From contig CBFGUW010000006.1 in the NCBI GenBank assembly GCA_965652395.1, positions 85,799 through 149,798 on the forward strand: 64,000 nucleotides of DNA, written 5' to 3'. Positions 52,952 through 60,854 of this stretch are shown here, in pieces (position 1 is the stretch's first letter; the number at the start of each line of letters is the position of its first letter). Made by a program: the position numbers and the translations under genes. The notes beneath the pieces were generated by a model. That model was not told where the DNA came from. It searched no databases and worked only from the letters and a program-made list of their open reading frames with translations. Source of the stretch: Saccharospirillum sp965652395. Lineage in GTDB: Bacteria; Pseudomonadota; Gammaproteobacteria; Pseudomonadales; Natronospirillaceae.

Positions 52952-53046
52952 GGGGATGGTGAAAGTTAGGTTGGTTTATGGTTGTTTTTGAGCAAGTTCC
53001 GACCCCATATTCTTCAAGTGACACTCTCTAATAAGGATAAATGGCC

Positions 53047-53433
53047 ATGAGCTATACCATTAATCGTTTAATCAAAGACACAGACTTTGAAGCTGTCGAT
53101 TCCCATGTCCGCCAGGCACTCTCAGATCAGGGTTTTGGGGTGCTGACGGAAATCGATGTGAAAGCCACCATGAAAAAGAAACTGGATAAGGATATGCCTC
53201 CTTACAGGATCTTGGGTGCCTGCAACCCTTCCATGGCGTACGAAGCTATTGGTATGGAACCTCGAGTTGGAGCCATGCTGCCTTGCAATGTCATTCTCCG
53301 TGGAGTCGAAGACGGCGTAGAGGTCAGCGCCGTGGATCCGGTAGCCTCTATGAGTGCTATCGAAAACGATGAGCTAAAAGCCGTTGCCAGCAAGGTACGG
53401 GATATGCTGGAAAAGGCTATAGCGAATATTTAG
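53047..53433 (+). CDS. DUF302-family protein, 128 aa
   Basis: Matches the DUF302 fold: an N-terminal strand and helix with DTDFEAVDSHVRQALSDQGF, GVLTEIDVKATMKKKLD, then ILGACNPSMAYEAIGMEPRV and LLPCNVILRGVEDGV-like text (MLPCNVILRG here). Function unknown; members occur in sulfur and stress contexts. The ATG at 53047 is preferred to 53041 because AAGGA is nine bases upstream of it. Confidence 0.88.
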   Translation: MSYTINRLIKDTDFEAVDSHVRQALSDQGFGVLTEIDVKATMKKKLDKDMPPYRILGACNPSMAYEAIGMEPRVGAMLPCNVILRGVEDGVEVSAVDPVASMSAIENDELKAVASKVRDMLEKAIANI

Positions 53434-53537
53434 GCTTCCGACAGAGGAAAATACCAAGCCGTTCATTTGAGTGTAAATTGGGAGTTAGAGGCATTCACTA
53501 CTATGCTTTTAGGGAATTGAGCGAGGGATGTCTTTAA

Positions 53538-54620
53538 ATGAAATGGTCAATACCCGACGGGAAAAAAGCGATTCGCTTGAAGAGCTTCGGTCTCGCCGGG
53601 TTGGACTATGCAATCAACGTACTGATTCTCTACCTGTACGCGTTTATGGGGGTAGTCGGTTTCGATGTGCCTCACAAGATTCTGCTGATGGCCATCGTCT
53701 TCAACCTGACTTTTTTCACGCTCATTATCAGTAACATCTCGGCGCGGTTCAGAGACCCGTCGGTCACCTCGTTGCAGGTGGCTGCCGCTATGGTGATCAA
53801 CTTCTATGGCATGTATCTGGCGCCGCAGATTGCTTACGTTTTCCTGGTCAATATCTTTATCCCCCTGGCTTATGCCAGTCTGAGGTTCAATCGTAAGCAG
53901 TTTTTTGCGTTTACATGTGGCATTTCAGCTACGTTATTTGCAATGGTATTCATTGTGCGGGTTCCCATCGCCATGACGCTGGCAACCCTGCAGGAACAAT
54001 TGTTGGCCTGCGTGGTGTTCTCCCTTGCGCTGCTGCGTTATACGGCCATCAATGCTCAGATTTCGTTTCTTAGAGCCCATTTGCACACCAAGAACAAATC
54101 ACTGAAGGAAGCCACGGCCAAGCTTACTTTGCTGGCCAGCCATGATGAATTGACCAGTCTGCTGAATCGCCGATCATTTCTTGAACACCTCGATGGTGTC
54201 CATACCCTGGCTCAGGAAAACTCCAGCACTTATTGCGTGGCGATTCTCGATGCGGATTTTTTTAAGCATATCAACGACCGGTTTGGCCATTTGGTGGGTG
54301 ATTCGGTATTGCAGGTGCTGGGCAAGATTTTCAAACAATCATTGCGTGAAGGCGATGTGGTGGCACGTTACGGTGGTGAAGAGTTCGCGATTATTCTGCC
54401 GGGAACCGACCTGAAAAACGGCATAGACATATTGAACAGAATTTTATCCCGGGTGGAAAACCATGACTGGAGGGGTCTGCTGGATGGCCGTCGGGTTACG
54501 TGCTCCTCCGGCATAGCCGAGTTCCAACCCGATGCATCCCCTACCGAAATTATCGCGACGGCGGATTACTATCTGTATGAAGCCAAACGCTGCGGCCGAA
54601 ACCAGGTATGTGCCGCCTAG
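53538..54620 (+). CDS. Membrane-anchored diguanylate cyclase, 360 aa
   Basis: About six N-terminal hydrophobic segments (residues 20-170), a linker helix, and a GGDEF domain. HDELTSLLNRRSFLEHLD opens the domain, DADFFKHINDRFGHLVGD holds the metal aspartates, and RYGGEEFAIILPG is the active GG(D/E)EF loop. An RxxD inhibitory I-site (REGD) lies five residues before GGEEF, so product feedback is expected. It makes cyclic di-GMP from GTP. Signal sensed by the membrane domain is unknown. Converges on the yjfC-like gene 17 bases away. Confidence 0.93.
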   Translation: MKWSIPDGKKAIRLKSFGLAGLDYAINVLILYLYAFMGVVGFDVPHKILLMAIVFNLTFFTLIISNISARFRDPSVTSLQVAAAMVINFYGMYLAPQIAYVFLVNIFIPLAYASLRFNRKQFFAFTCGISATLFAMVFIVRVPIAMTLATLQEQLLACVVFSLALLRYTAINAQISFLRAHLHTKNKSLKEATAKLTLLASHDELTSLLNRRSFLEHLDGVHTLAQENSSTYCVAILDADFFKHINDRFGHLVGDSVLQVLGKIFKQSLREGDVVARYGGEEFAIILPGTDLKNGIDILNRILSRVENHDWRGLLDGRRVTCSSGIAEFQPDASPTEIIATADYYLYEAKRCGRNQVCAA

Positions 54621-54637
54621 TGGTGATAGGCTGCCGG

Positions 54638-55807
54638 TTAACCCAGCAGCACATGAGGCAGGTACTGACTTAAATCCTGGGTAATCAGTCCTTCGTCCTC
54701 CCGAATCGAGATTCCGGCGGCCTGGTCGTCCACCAGCCAACTGCCGACCAGGGTGTACCGCTCGCCGAACCGTGGTAGGGCGTGCATGGCCTGGTAGATG
54801 TAGCCTTCTTCTCCGTAGGGGCCGTCCGAGACCAGCTCTGAGCGTCCGTTTTCCAGAATGGAGATGTTTGATCCTTCTCTGGAATAGATCGGCTTTCGGA
54901 TCAAGGCGCCCTGCTCTACCGCTTTATCCAATTCGTCCTCGAAATAGGATGGAAGCAGGTTTGGGTGATCCGGGAACAACCGCCACAGCATGGGCATCAG
55001 GGCTTTGTTGGATAGGATGGCCTTCCAAGGGGGTTCAAGCCAGCGCAGATTTTGCTGGCCCAGCAAGGCGCCGAACTCTTCGCGCATCATGAACTCCCAG
55101 GGGTAGAGCTTGAACATCCAGGTGATCACCTGGTCGTCCAGGTCCGAGAACTGCCCTATCTCGTCTCTTCCGATGTCGTCCATATAGACGAACTTCGTGG
55201 AAATACCGGCTTCGTTGGCACAGTCTTCCAGGTACTGCACGGTGCCGCGGTCTTCATCGGTGTCTTTACTGCAGGCGAAGTGCAGTACGCGACCGGGTGT
55301 CAGGTACTGCAGCTCGCGAAAACGGTTGACCAGTTTTTCCTGCAGGGAATTGAACTGGTCCGACTGCAGCGGCAGCCTGCGGTTGTTGACGCAGTCCTCC
55401 AACCACAGCCATTGCCAAAAACCGGTCTCGTACAGGCTGGTTGGTGTGTCGGCGTTATTTTCGTACAGCTTTGCCGGTCCCTTGCCTGAATAGGCGAAAT
55501 CCAGCCGCGAATACAGGCAGGGGTCGCCGTTCAGCCAGGATTGACGAACGAAATCCCAGTGCGTTTCCGGTATGGCGAACCGCCGCATCAGTTCGTCGTC
55601 TTCGACGACTTTCGACACCACTTCAAGACACATCTGGTGAATCTCTTCCGTCGGATCTTCGATGTCCCGTTCGATCTGATCGACGGTGAACTGATAGTAG
55701 GCCGTTTCGTTCCAATAGGGCTGGCCGTACATCGTATGGAACTTGAATCCATACTCGTCGGCCTGGTTACGCCAGTGGGGACGCTCTTCAATGGGCATGC
55801 GCAGCAT
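54638..55807 (-). CDS. yjfC: Glutathionylspermidine synthase-like ATP-grasp ligase (YjfC/YgiC type), 389 aa
   Basis: An ATP-grasp amide-forming ligase of the glutathionylspermidine synthase C-terminal family. Visible blocks: YGQPYWNETAYYQF, LYSRLDFAYSGKGPAKLYEN with NADTPTSLYE, KLYPWEFMMREEFG, WLEPPWKAILSNKALMPMLW and LIRKPIYSREGSNISILENG. No amidase domain is present. The likely reaction joins a carboxylate to an amine using ATP; the true substrate of YjfC/YgiC is not known to me. The start at 55807 has GGAGG eight bases upstream. Last gene of the yjf-like operon. Confidence 0.9.
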   Translation of the reverse strand: MLRMPIEERPHWRNQADEYGFKFHTMYGQPYWNETAYYQFTVDQIERDIEDPTEEIHQMCLEVVSKVVEDDELMRRFAIPETHWDFVRQSWLNGDPCLYSRLDFAYSGKGPAKLYENNADTPTSLYETGFWQWLWLEDCVNNRRLPLQSDQFNSLQEKLVNRFRELQYLTPGRVLHFACSKDTDEDRGTVQYLEDCANEAGISTKFVYMDDIGRDEIGQFSDLDDQVITWMFKLYPWEFMMREEFGALLGQQNLRWLEPPWKAILSNKALMPMLWRLFPDHPNLLPSYFEDELDKAVEQGALIRKPIYSREGSNISILENGRSELVSDGPYGEEGYIYQAMHALPRFGERYTLVGSWLVDDQAAGISIREDEGLITQDLSQYLPHVLLG

Positions 55808-55811
55808 GCGG

Positions 55812-56423
55812 TCAGCCTCCCCAGCTTCGGGAACTGCTGCCCCCACCCCAACTGGATTTGGCCGAGGCGGTGGAACCGAAGCCCCCTCTCGATACCGTCC
55901 GGGTGGTGGCGGGTTTCGGGTCCAGAGCGGAACGGCTGACGCGATAACTGTTCTGGTAGGGGCGGCCTATCACGTGGCCATCGGAAGTCATCAACCGGTT
56001 GTTCAGCGAGGAGGACCGTCCGGAATAGAGGAATACGGGGTGGTTGCGGCGGCGACGTTCGGCCGCGTCGCCTATTTCATCTATGGCTTCGCTAACGATC
56101 CAGCCGGTCATGAACGGTACCCAGAACCCACCGCTGGTTTGGTAGCACTGGTCGAATTCATATTCACAATCGTTGGCGTTGCCGTACCGCGGTGCCGTTT
56201 GCTCGGCTTCCTGTTTGGCCTGTTCATAGGCGGCCTGACATTGCGCTTCGGTCAGGCTGGTGTCCCTTACGCATTCAGATACGGAGAGGACAACATTGAC
56301 TTCTTCCTCTTGCGCGCAGCCCGTCAAGGCAACGGCGACACCCAGCGTCAAGGGATGCAGGCTGAAGCGTGGACCGGCCCATTTGCGCATGCGTTGGAGG
56401 TTGATAAATCGAGTCCGTTTCAT
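55812..56423 (-). CDS. yjfM: DUF1190 lipoprotein (YjfM/YgiB type), 203 aa
   Basis: Signal peptide ending in a lipobox (ALTGCAQEEE), then DVxxC-like SVSECVRDTSLTEAQCQAAY and CEYEFDQCYQTSGGFWVPFM, a cysteine-rich part typical of DUF1190, and a Ser/Gly/Arg-rich tail (SWGGGSSSRSWGG). Encoded next to the ATP-grasp gene as in the E. coli ygiB-ygiC and yjfM-yjfC pairs. Function unknown; probably an outer-membrane or surface lipoprotein. Confidence 0.9.
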   Translation of the reverse strand: MKRTRFINLQRMRKWAGPRFSLHPLTLGVAVALTGCAQEEEVNVVLSVSECVRDTSLTEAQCQAAYEQAKQEAEQTAPRYGNANDCEYEFDQCYQTSGGFWVPFMTGWIVSEAIDEIGDAAERRRRNHPVFLYSGRSSSLNNRLMTSDGHVIGRPYQNSYRVSRSALDPKPATTRTVSRGGFGSTASAKSSWGGGSSSRSWGG

Positions 56424-56435
56424 GGTGCTTCCCTG

Positions 56436-56852
56436 TTAGTAAGTCATTGAGGCGGCGTTGAGCAGGCCAACAGCGATGTTGGTTCCGGCCAAAACGATAG
56501 CGGCGCTGATTTCGCCTTTTTCAATTCGCTCTACAATCTTGGGCATGAAGCCGAAACGGATAATGCCGAACGCCAGCACCTGGGCAATCAACGCGACGAT
56601 GCCCCAGGTAACGAAGTCAACCACGGATACAGACTCGCTGATAACACCACCCAAGGCGATCGCGAAGCCGACAATCGCACCACCAAAACCAATGGCGGCG
56701 GCGGTGTTTTGCTCGGTCTTGATCAGTTTCCACTCATCATAGGGGGTAATGAGTGCGTACAAGAACTTGAAGACAATGAGCATGACCAGTGCCAAACCAA
56801 AGTAGGTGGCGAAATGGGCAATGGCGAGTAACAAGTCAGAAAAAGCGTCCAT
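56436..56852 (-). CDS. yjfL: DUF350 membrane protein (YjfL type), 138 aa
   Basis: Four hydrophobic helices with the DUF350 pattern TEQNTAAAIGFGGAIVGFAI followed by ESVSVVDFVTWGIVALIAQV and a final AAIVLAGTNIAVGLLNAA. A small inner-membrane protein of unknown mechanism. AAGGA is nine bases upstream. Fits the yjfIJKLMC gene order. Confidence 0.9.
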   Translation of the reverse strand: MDAFSDLLLAIAHFATYFGLALVMLIVFKFLYALITPYDEWKLIKTEQNTAAAIGFGGAIVGFAIALGGVISESVSVVDFVTWGIVALIAQVLAFGIIRFGFMPKIVERIEKGEISAAIVLAGTNIAVGLLNAASMTY

Positions 56853-56864
56853 TAATCGGGTTCC

Positions 56865-57512
56865 TTATCCATGAATGGTGAGTTGTGAAGGAGTCAAAGT
56901 CAGCCCGGTACTCTGCACCAGGCAATGGCTGAGATAGCCGCCGGTTTCCTCGGTTTCTTCCGCGGAAAGAAACAGGGACTCGGTTCGACCATCAGAAAGC
57001 GGCCGCTCAAACAGCATGGTGAATTGATCGGTCAGGGAATATTCACCGCTGTCGTCGTAGGTCTTTTCACGCATGTGAACGGGGCTGTGGTAATTGCCAC
57101 TGGCCGTCCAGACCCGGTCATAGGCCTGGCTGTTCAGATGGTATTGGTTTTGACCAATCTCTTCGCGCAGCAACCGGTCCCAGGCTGTTTGGTCGGCGAC
57201 GTCGAGCGTATCGTAAAAGTGGAAGAGCTTAACGTCCACCACATGTTCATCGCCCTGCCCGCCTTCGGCGATCACCTGCAGCCAGGCGTCATCGTCGGTG
57301 TAAAAACGATAAACCCAGGTGCCGTCCAGTTCGACCAAGCCAGCGGCTTTGATAATGTGTGTACTTGAGAAACTGTCGATGGTGAGTTCGTCGAGGATCA
57401 GCCGAACAGTCAAGTTATCGACTTCAAAACTGCCACCGAGCCGCAGCCCCATGATACTGGGCGTGGACTTAGACGCTTCGGGCTTGTCGCGGCCAAAAAG
57501 CTGCTTAAACAT
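56865..57512 (-). CDS. yjfK: DUF2491 protein (YjfK type), 215 aa
   Basis: Soluble protein beginning MFKQLFGRDKPEASKSTPSI, with MGLRLGGSFEVDNLTVRLI, DGTWVYRFYTDDDAWLQVIA and LFHFYDTLDVADQTAWDRLL, typical of DUF2491. Role unknown. Its start lies inside the last codons of the potassium channel gene (8-base overlap), so the channel is a true operon member. Confidence 0.88.
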   Translation of the reverse strand: MFKQLFGRDKPEASKSTPSIMGLRLGGSFEVDNLTVRLILDELTIDSFSSTHIIKAAGLVELDGTWVYRFYTDDDAWLQVIAEGGQGDEHVVDVKLFHFYDTLDVADQTAWDRLLREEIGQNQYHLNSQAYDRVWTASGNYHSPVHMREKTYDDSGEYSLTDQFTMLFERPLSDGRTESLFLSAEETEETGGYLSHCLVQSTGLTLTPSQLTIHG

Positions 57513-58557
57513 GGCTGGCGACCTTGTTCAAATCGAAACAGGCGTGTTCATCCACCCGCTTTTCGTTGATGTAGTAGAGCGTGTCCCCTGCCCTGACGAT
57601 CTCCGACATGTCCGGGTTGATCAACAGATTGGCTTCATTGCCCTTCCTCAACCCGATGATGGTGGCGGTCAGGTTGTGCTTTAAATGATCGAACAGCTTG
57701 CCGTAGGAAAGCTCTTCCGCACCGTCGTATCGCACGCTGTATTGGGTCATACCTTCGGTACTGTCCAACAGTTGCCGATGCAATTGCGAAGAGCCTGGGT
57801 CCAGCGATGCTTTAGCCAATAATTCCGTGGAAATGGACGGAATGCATTCAATGTTGGGGCAATGGTCTTTCAACAGAGTGCCCATGCTTTCGTCTTCAAA
57901 ATACGCCGTTTTGTGACTGTTCGGGCTGATCTTGTTGCAGAACAGAGCGGTGGTCAGGGTGACGTCGTCCTGCGGCGTATCAATGATGATTCGGGAGGCG
58001 GTTTCAAGCGAGGCGCGGGCCATTGTTTCCGCATGAGAGAAGGATTCCACCCTGACAAAATCAACATCCCCCGGCATGGGGTTTTCGATGTCGGAGTCCA
58101 CACACAATACCAGTTGAGCGTTGGTGCCATTGGTTTTGGCCATCAGCAGTTCGATCAACCGATGGGTACGCGCCTGGTTCCAGCCGATAATCACGATGTG
58201 ACCCTGGTGGCGAAGCATACGGAGTCCTTTTTTTCCTTTGAGAATAAGCTCGGATAGATACATCCCCGCACGGGTGAGTGCCACCGCGAAAAGGCTTAGC
58301 CCCAGCGGAATCACCCAGAGGGAGGTTACCCATTTACCTGCATTTGTGGTGGGAGAATAATCCCCGTACCCCACAGTGGATGCCGTGACCACCAGGTAAT
58401 AAAAGAAGGTGGTCGGCTTTAATATGTCCTGCTCTCCTGCCGCATACAGCAGCAGGTAGCAGGAGGCGGCGTACATCAATACAGCCAGGAGTACCGTGGA
58501 GACGCGCGCCTGATAGAACAGCGATGCCAGAGCGAGTCGCAGTTTGTATAACAGCAC
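57505..58557 (-). CDS. Potassium channel with RCK/TrkA-N domain, 350 aa
   Basis: Two transmembrane helices flank a pore with the TVGYGD selectivity filter (residues 61-66), the minimal K+ channel fold. A cytoplasmic RCK domain follows (GHIVIIGWNQARTHRLIELL is the Rossmann start), and a TrkA-C-like end (TATIIGLRKGNEANLLINPD). It resembles Kch/MthK-type channels. The start is a GTG with a weak ribosome-binding site, eleven bases after pspA-like. E. coli yjf operons lack this gene, so here the system has gained a gated ion channel. Confidence 0.9.
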   Translation of the reverse strand: MLLYKLRLALASLFYQARVSTVLLAVLMYAASCYLLLYAAGEQDILKPTTFFYYLVVTASTVGYGDYSPTTNAGKWVTSLWVIPLGLSLFAVALTRAGMYLSELILKGKKGLRMLRHQGHIVIIGWNQARTHRLIELLMAKTNGTNAQLVLCVDSDIENPMPGDVDFVRVESFSHAETMARASLETASRIIIDTPQDDVTLTTALFCNKISPNSHKTAYFEDESMGTLLKDHCPNIECIPSISTELLAKASLDPGSSQLHRQLLDSTEGMTQYSVRYDGAEELSYGKLFDHLKHNLTATIIGLRKGNEANLLINPDMSEIVRAGDTLYYINEKRVDEHACFDLNKVASHV

Positions 58558-58568
58558 GGGTTAGAACC

Positions 58569-59264
58569 TTATTGTTGTTTTTTCTGTGCCAGAAGTTGAG
58601 CCAGCTTATCACTGCCCGTCACTTCATTATTGCCTCTGATTCCGGCTGATTTCAGCTTTTGCTCCAGACTGCCACCGCTTTCTTCTGCGGCAAGCTCTTC
58701 GGCGGCTTCCAACTCAGCGGCGCGTTGCGATTGCTTCGCTTTAATGCGCTCCAGACTGTCCAGCGCGGTTTTCACTTTGGAATTCGCGCCCGCATGGTAG
58801 GTGGACGCCGATGCCTGAGCCTTTTGAACCGACTCGGTGGCTTTCACCTGATCCACCTGTTGTTGCATGCGACGCAGATTATTCTTCGCTTTGGCGATAT
58901 TGGCTTTCAGGGATGATTCGGATTGCAGGAAACCGTCGAGCAATTGTTGTTCGACGTCGAGTTGGGATTCCAGCTCCGCCACTCGGTCGGCGCATTCCAC
59001 CGCCAGGGATTCCTCGCCTTTTTCGTGGGCCGCCAGTGCGTGCTGGGTGTATTTGTCGATGTCGGCTTTCAAAGCGTTTACTTTCTGCTCGGCCAGTTTG
59101 CGCTTGGCCATGATTTTGGTCAGGCTTTCATCGCATTCGCGCAGTTCTTTCTTGGCGTCGCGAATTTCCTGGTCCAGAATCCGCAAAGACTGGCTGTCCG
59201 CCACGGCTTCAACGCTCTCGTTCACGCCGCCACGCAGGGCGGTCCACAATTTCTTAAAGCTCAT
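58569..59264 (-). CDS. yjfJ: PspA/IM30-family protein (YjfJ type), 231 aa
   Basis: A long coiled-coil ESCRT-III-like protein: FKKLWTALRGGVNESVEAVA at the N-terminus, then heptad-rich KRKLAEQKVNALKADIDKYT and AKNNLRRMQQQVDQVKATES. PspA proteins bind and stabilise stressed inner membranes. The start overlaps yjfI as ATGA. Confidence 0.92.
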   Translation of the reverse strand: MSFKKLWTALRGGVNESVEAVADSQSLRILDQEIRDAKKELRECDESLTKIMAKRKLAEQKVNALKADIDKYTQHALAAHEKGEESLAVECADRVAELESQLDVEQQLLDGFLQSESSLKANIAKAKNNLRRMQQQVDQVKATESVQKAQASASTYHAGANSKVKTALDSLERIKAKQSQRAAELEAAEELAAEESGGSLEQKLKSAGIRGNNEVTGSDKLAQLLAQKKQQ

Positions 59265-59665
59265 ACCAGGCTACCCTCTTTCAGATGGTCCGCATATAAA
59301 TCCAGAAAGTCCGTCACGTTGGCGAACAGAGATTCAATTTCCTCGATCACCACGGTTTCTTTACTGTCGACCGAGAGCGAGCCAAAGGCCACGTAATAGT
59401 CCTGGCCGTTCAAATGGCTGAGGCCTACGGTGCTGAGGGGAACCAGTTGATGGGTGCGGAGTATCAGTTCGTTCAGTGCTGCGGTATCGCTGACGGAATC
59501 GGCGGGGAACAGAATGGTTTCGACAACGATTTGTCGATCACCGGCATAAATGAAGGCGTCAATGCCCTCGTCGTTTGAAAGAGTCAGGCAATCGCCAGTG
59601 CTTTCGACCACCCAGTGTGGGTGATGTTCTGCCAAGGCAGCCAGATCGCTATTGGTCCAGGCCAT
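59261..59665 (-). CDS. yjfI: DUF2170 protein (YjfI type), 134 aa
   Basis: Begins MAWTNSDLAALAEHHPHWVV and contains YAGDRQIVVETILFPADSVS, ILRTHQLVPLSTVGLSHLNG and YYVAFGSLSVDS, typical of DUF2170. Soluble, function unknown. First gene of the operon, with AAGGA seven bases upstream. The divergent 134-base gap to the DUF6471 gene must hold the operon promoter. Confidence 0.88.
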   Translation of the reverse strand: MAWTNSDLAALAEHHPHWVVESTGDCLTLSNDEGIDAFIYAGDRQIVVETILFPADSVSDTAALNELILRTHQLVPLSTVGLSHLNGQDYYVAFGSLSVDSKETVVIEEIESLFANVTDFLDLYADHLKEGSLV

Positions 59666-59799
59666 GGGGTTTCCTTTCCGTGATGATAGTGAATTAAAGA
59701 CGCCCTTGAAGGCTAAATTCAGCGCCAAAATGCGCCACAAACGTTGCTTATATTACACCTTTCGCTATTATCGTCCACACTTCTTCAATCGAGTCGACT

Positions 59800-60084
59800 A
59801 TGAATCAGGAAAGAAGTCTGGACAATCGCCAAGCTCTGAAACCTTATAAACAGGCGATAGCCCGCTATATTCGGGCCTCTATGGCCATGAAAGGCTGGCG
59901 ATATATCGATCTAGCCGAGGCGCTGGCCAAGCAGGGTATCGAAGTTACACCGGAAAATCTTCGGAGCAAAGTCAGTAAATGCATCTTTTCGGCGGATTTG
60001 CTTCTGGTTATTTTAGTGGTGCTGGAAGTACAGGATTCCGCGATGAAAGAGCTCAGCCTGCTGGCAACCAAGCCCCAATCATGA
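59800..60084 (+). CDS. DUF6471-domain helix-turn-helix-like protein, 94 aa
   Basis: Small basic protein with IARYIRASMAMKGWRYIDLA, ALAKQGIEVTPENLRSKVSK and FSADLLLVILVVLEV, the pattern of DUF6471, an XRE-like helical domain. Possibly a small DNA-binding regulator of either neighbour. It begins shortly after the yjf-like operon start region on the other strand. Confidence 0.75.
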   Translation: MNQERSLDNRQALKPYKQAIARYIRASMAMKGWRYIDLAEALAKQGIEVTPENLRSKVSKCIFSADLLLVILVVLEVQDSAMKELSLLATKPQS

Positions 60085-60157
60085 AAGGCAATGGTTATCG
60101 GGTGGGTTCATTTGTGACTCTCAGATACCATTGCTGCAAACCTTGCTCGGGCTGTGC

Positions 60158-60847
60158 ATGAAACTCTTTGACCTTCCACCTCTTTCGTCGCTAACCGGCG
60201 ATGCCATGAGCTTCCATCATTGTCGGTTCGAGCCGCCGGAACAGCCGATGACCCTGTTGGAAACACAGGAGTTGGCAATTCCCCTACCCTCATCCCTGGC
60301 TCGCGCCGTACCCAAACGGCAGGCTGAATTTCTAGCCGGTCGGTATTGCGCCTATAAAGCCTCCGCTGCGTTAAGCCTCCCGTTAAATACCTTGGCTATC
60401 CGTGAAGACCGCTCACCGGACTGGCCCGCAACCTTGATTGGCAGTATCACTCACACCACCGGTATCGCGGCCTGTCTGACAGGCTTGGCCAGTCACTACC
60501 GTGGTCTGGGAGTGGATATGGAGTGGTTGGTGACTGAACAATCAGCGGAAGCGCTGCGAAGCCAGATTATTACGGACACGGACAAAAGCACGCTGAATGC
60601 CATGACCGACGAGCAAACGGGTTTGACACTGCTGTTTTCCGCCAAAGAAGCCATCTACAAGGCGATTCACCCAACGGTAAGGCGCTATGTGGACTTCAAA
60701 GAAGTGTCTTGCCTGGCTCAATACGATGACCGCCTGGTATTTGGATGCGAGCCGACTTTGTGCGCCGAGTTAACGGGCACCGAACCGCTTAAAGTGAATT
60801 ATCGAATCGAAAACGGATTGGTGACTACCTGGTGCGTTTTTACCTGA
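60158..60847 (+). CDS. EntD-type 4'-phosphopantetheinyl transferase, 229 aa
   Basis: Transfers phosphopantetheine from CoA to carrier proteins. Key motifs: KRQAEFLAGRYCAYKA, then GLGVDMEW (GxDxE, Mg2+ binding) and LLFSAKEAIYKAIHP (KEAxxKA). Size is typical of the EntD/PcpS group, which serves non-ribosomal peptide, polyketide and sometimes fatty acid synthases. No carrier protein or synthase is in the window. Start at MKLFDLPP; weak ribosome-binding site. Confidence 0.9.
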   Translation: MKLFDLPPLSSLTGDAMSFHHCRFEPPEQPMTLLETQELAIPLPSSLARAVPKRQAEFLAGRYCAYKASAALSLPLNTLAIREDRSPDWPATLIGSITHTTGIAACLTGLASHYRGLGVDMEWLVTEQSAEALRSQIITDTDKSTLNAMTDEQTGLTLLFSAKEAIYKAIHPTVRRYVDFKEVSCLAQYDDRLVFGCEPTLCAELTGTEPLKVNYRIENGLVTTWCVFT

Positions 60848-60854
60848 ATAGCCT

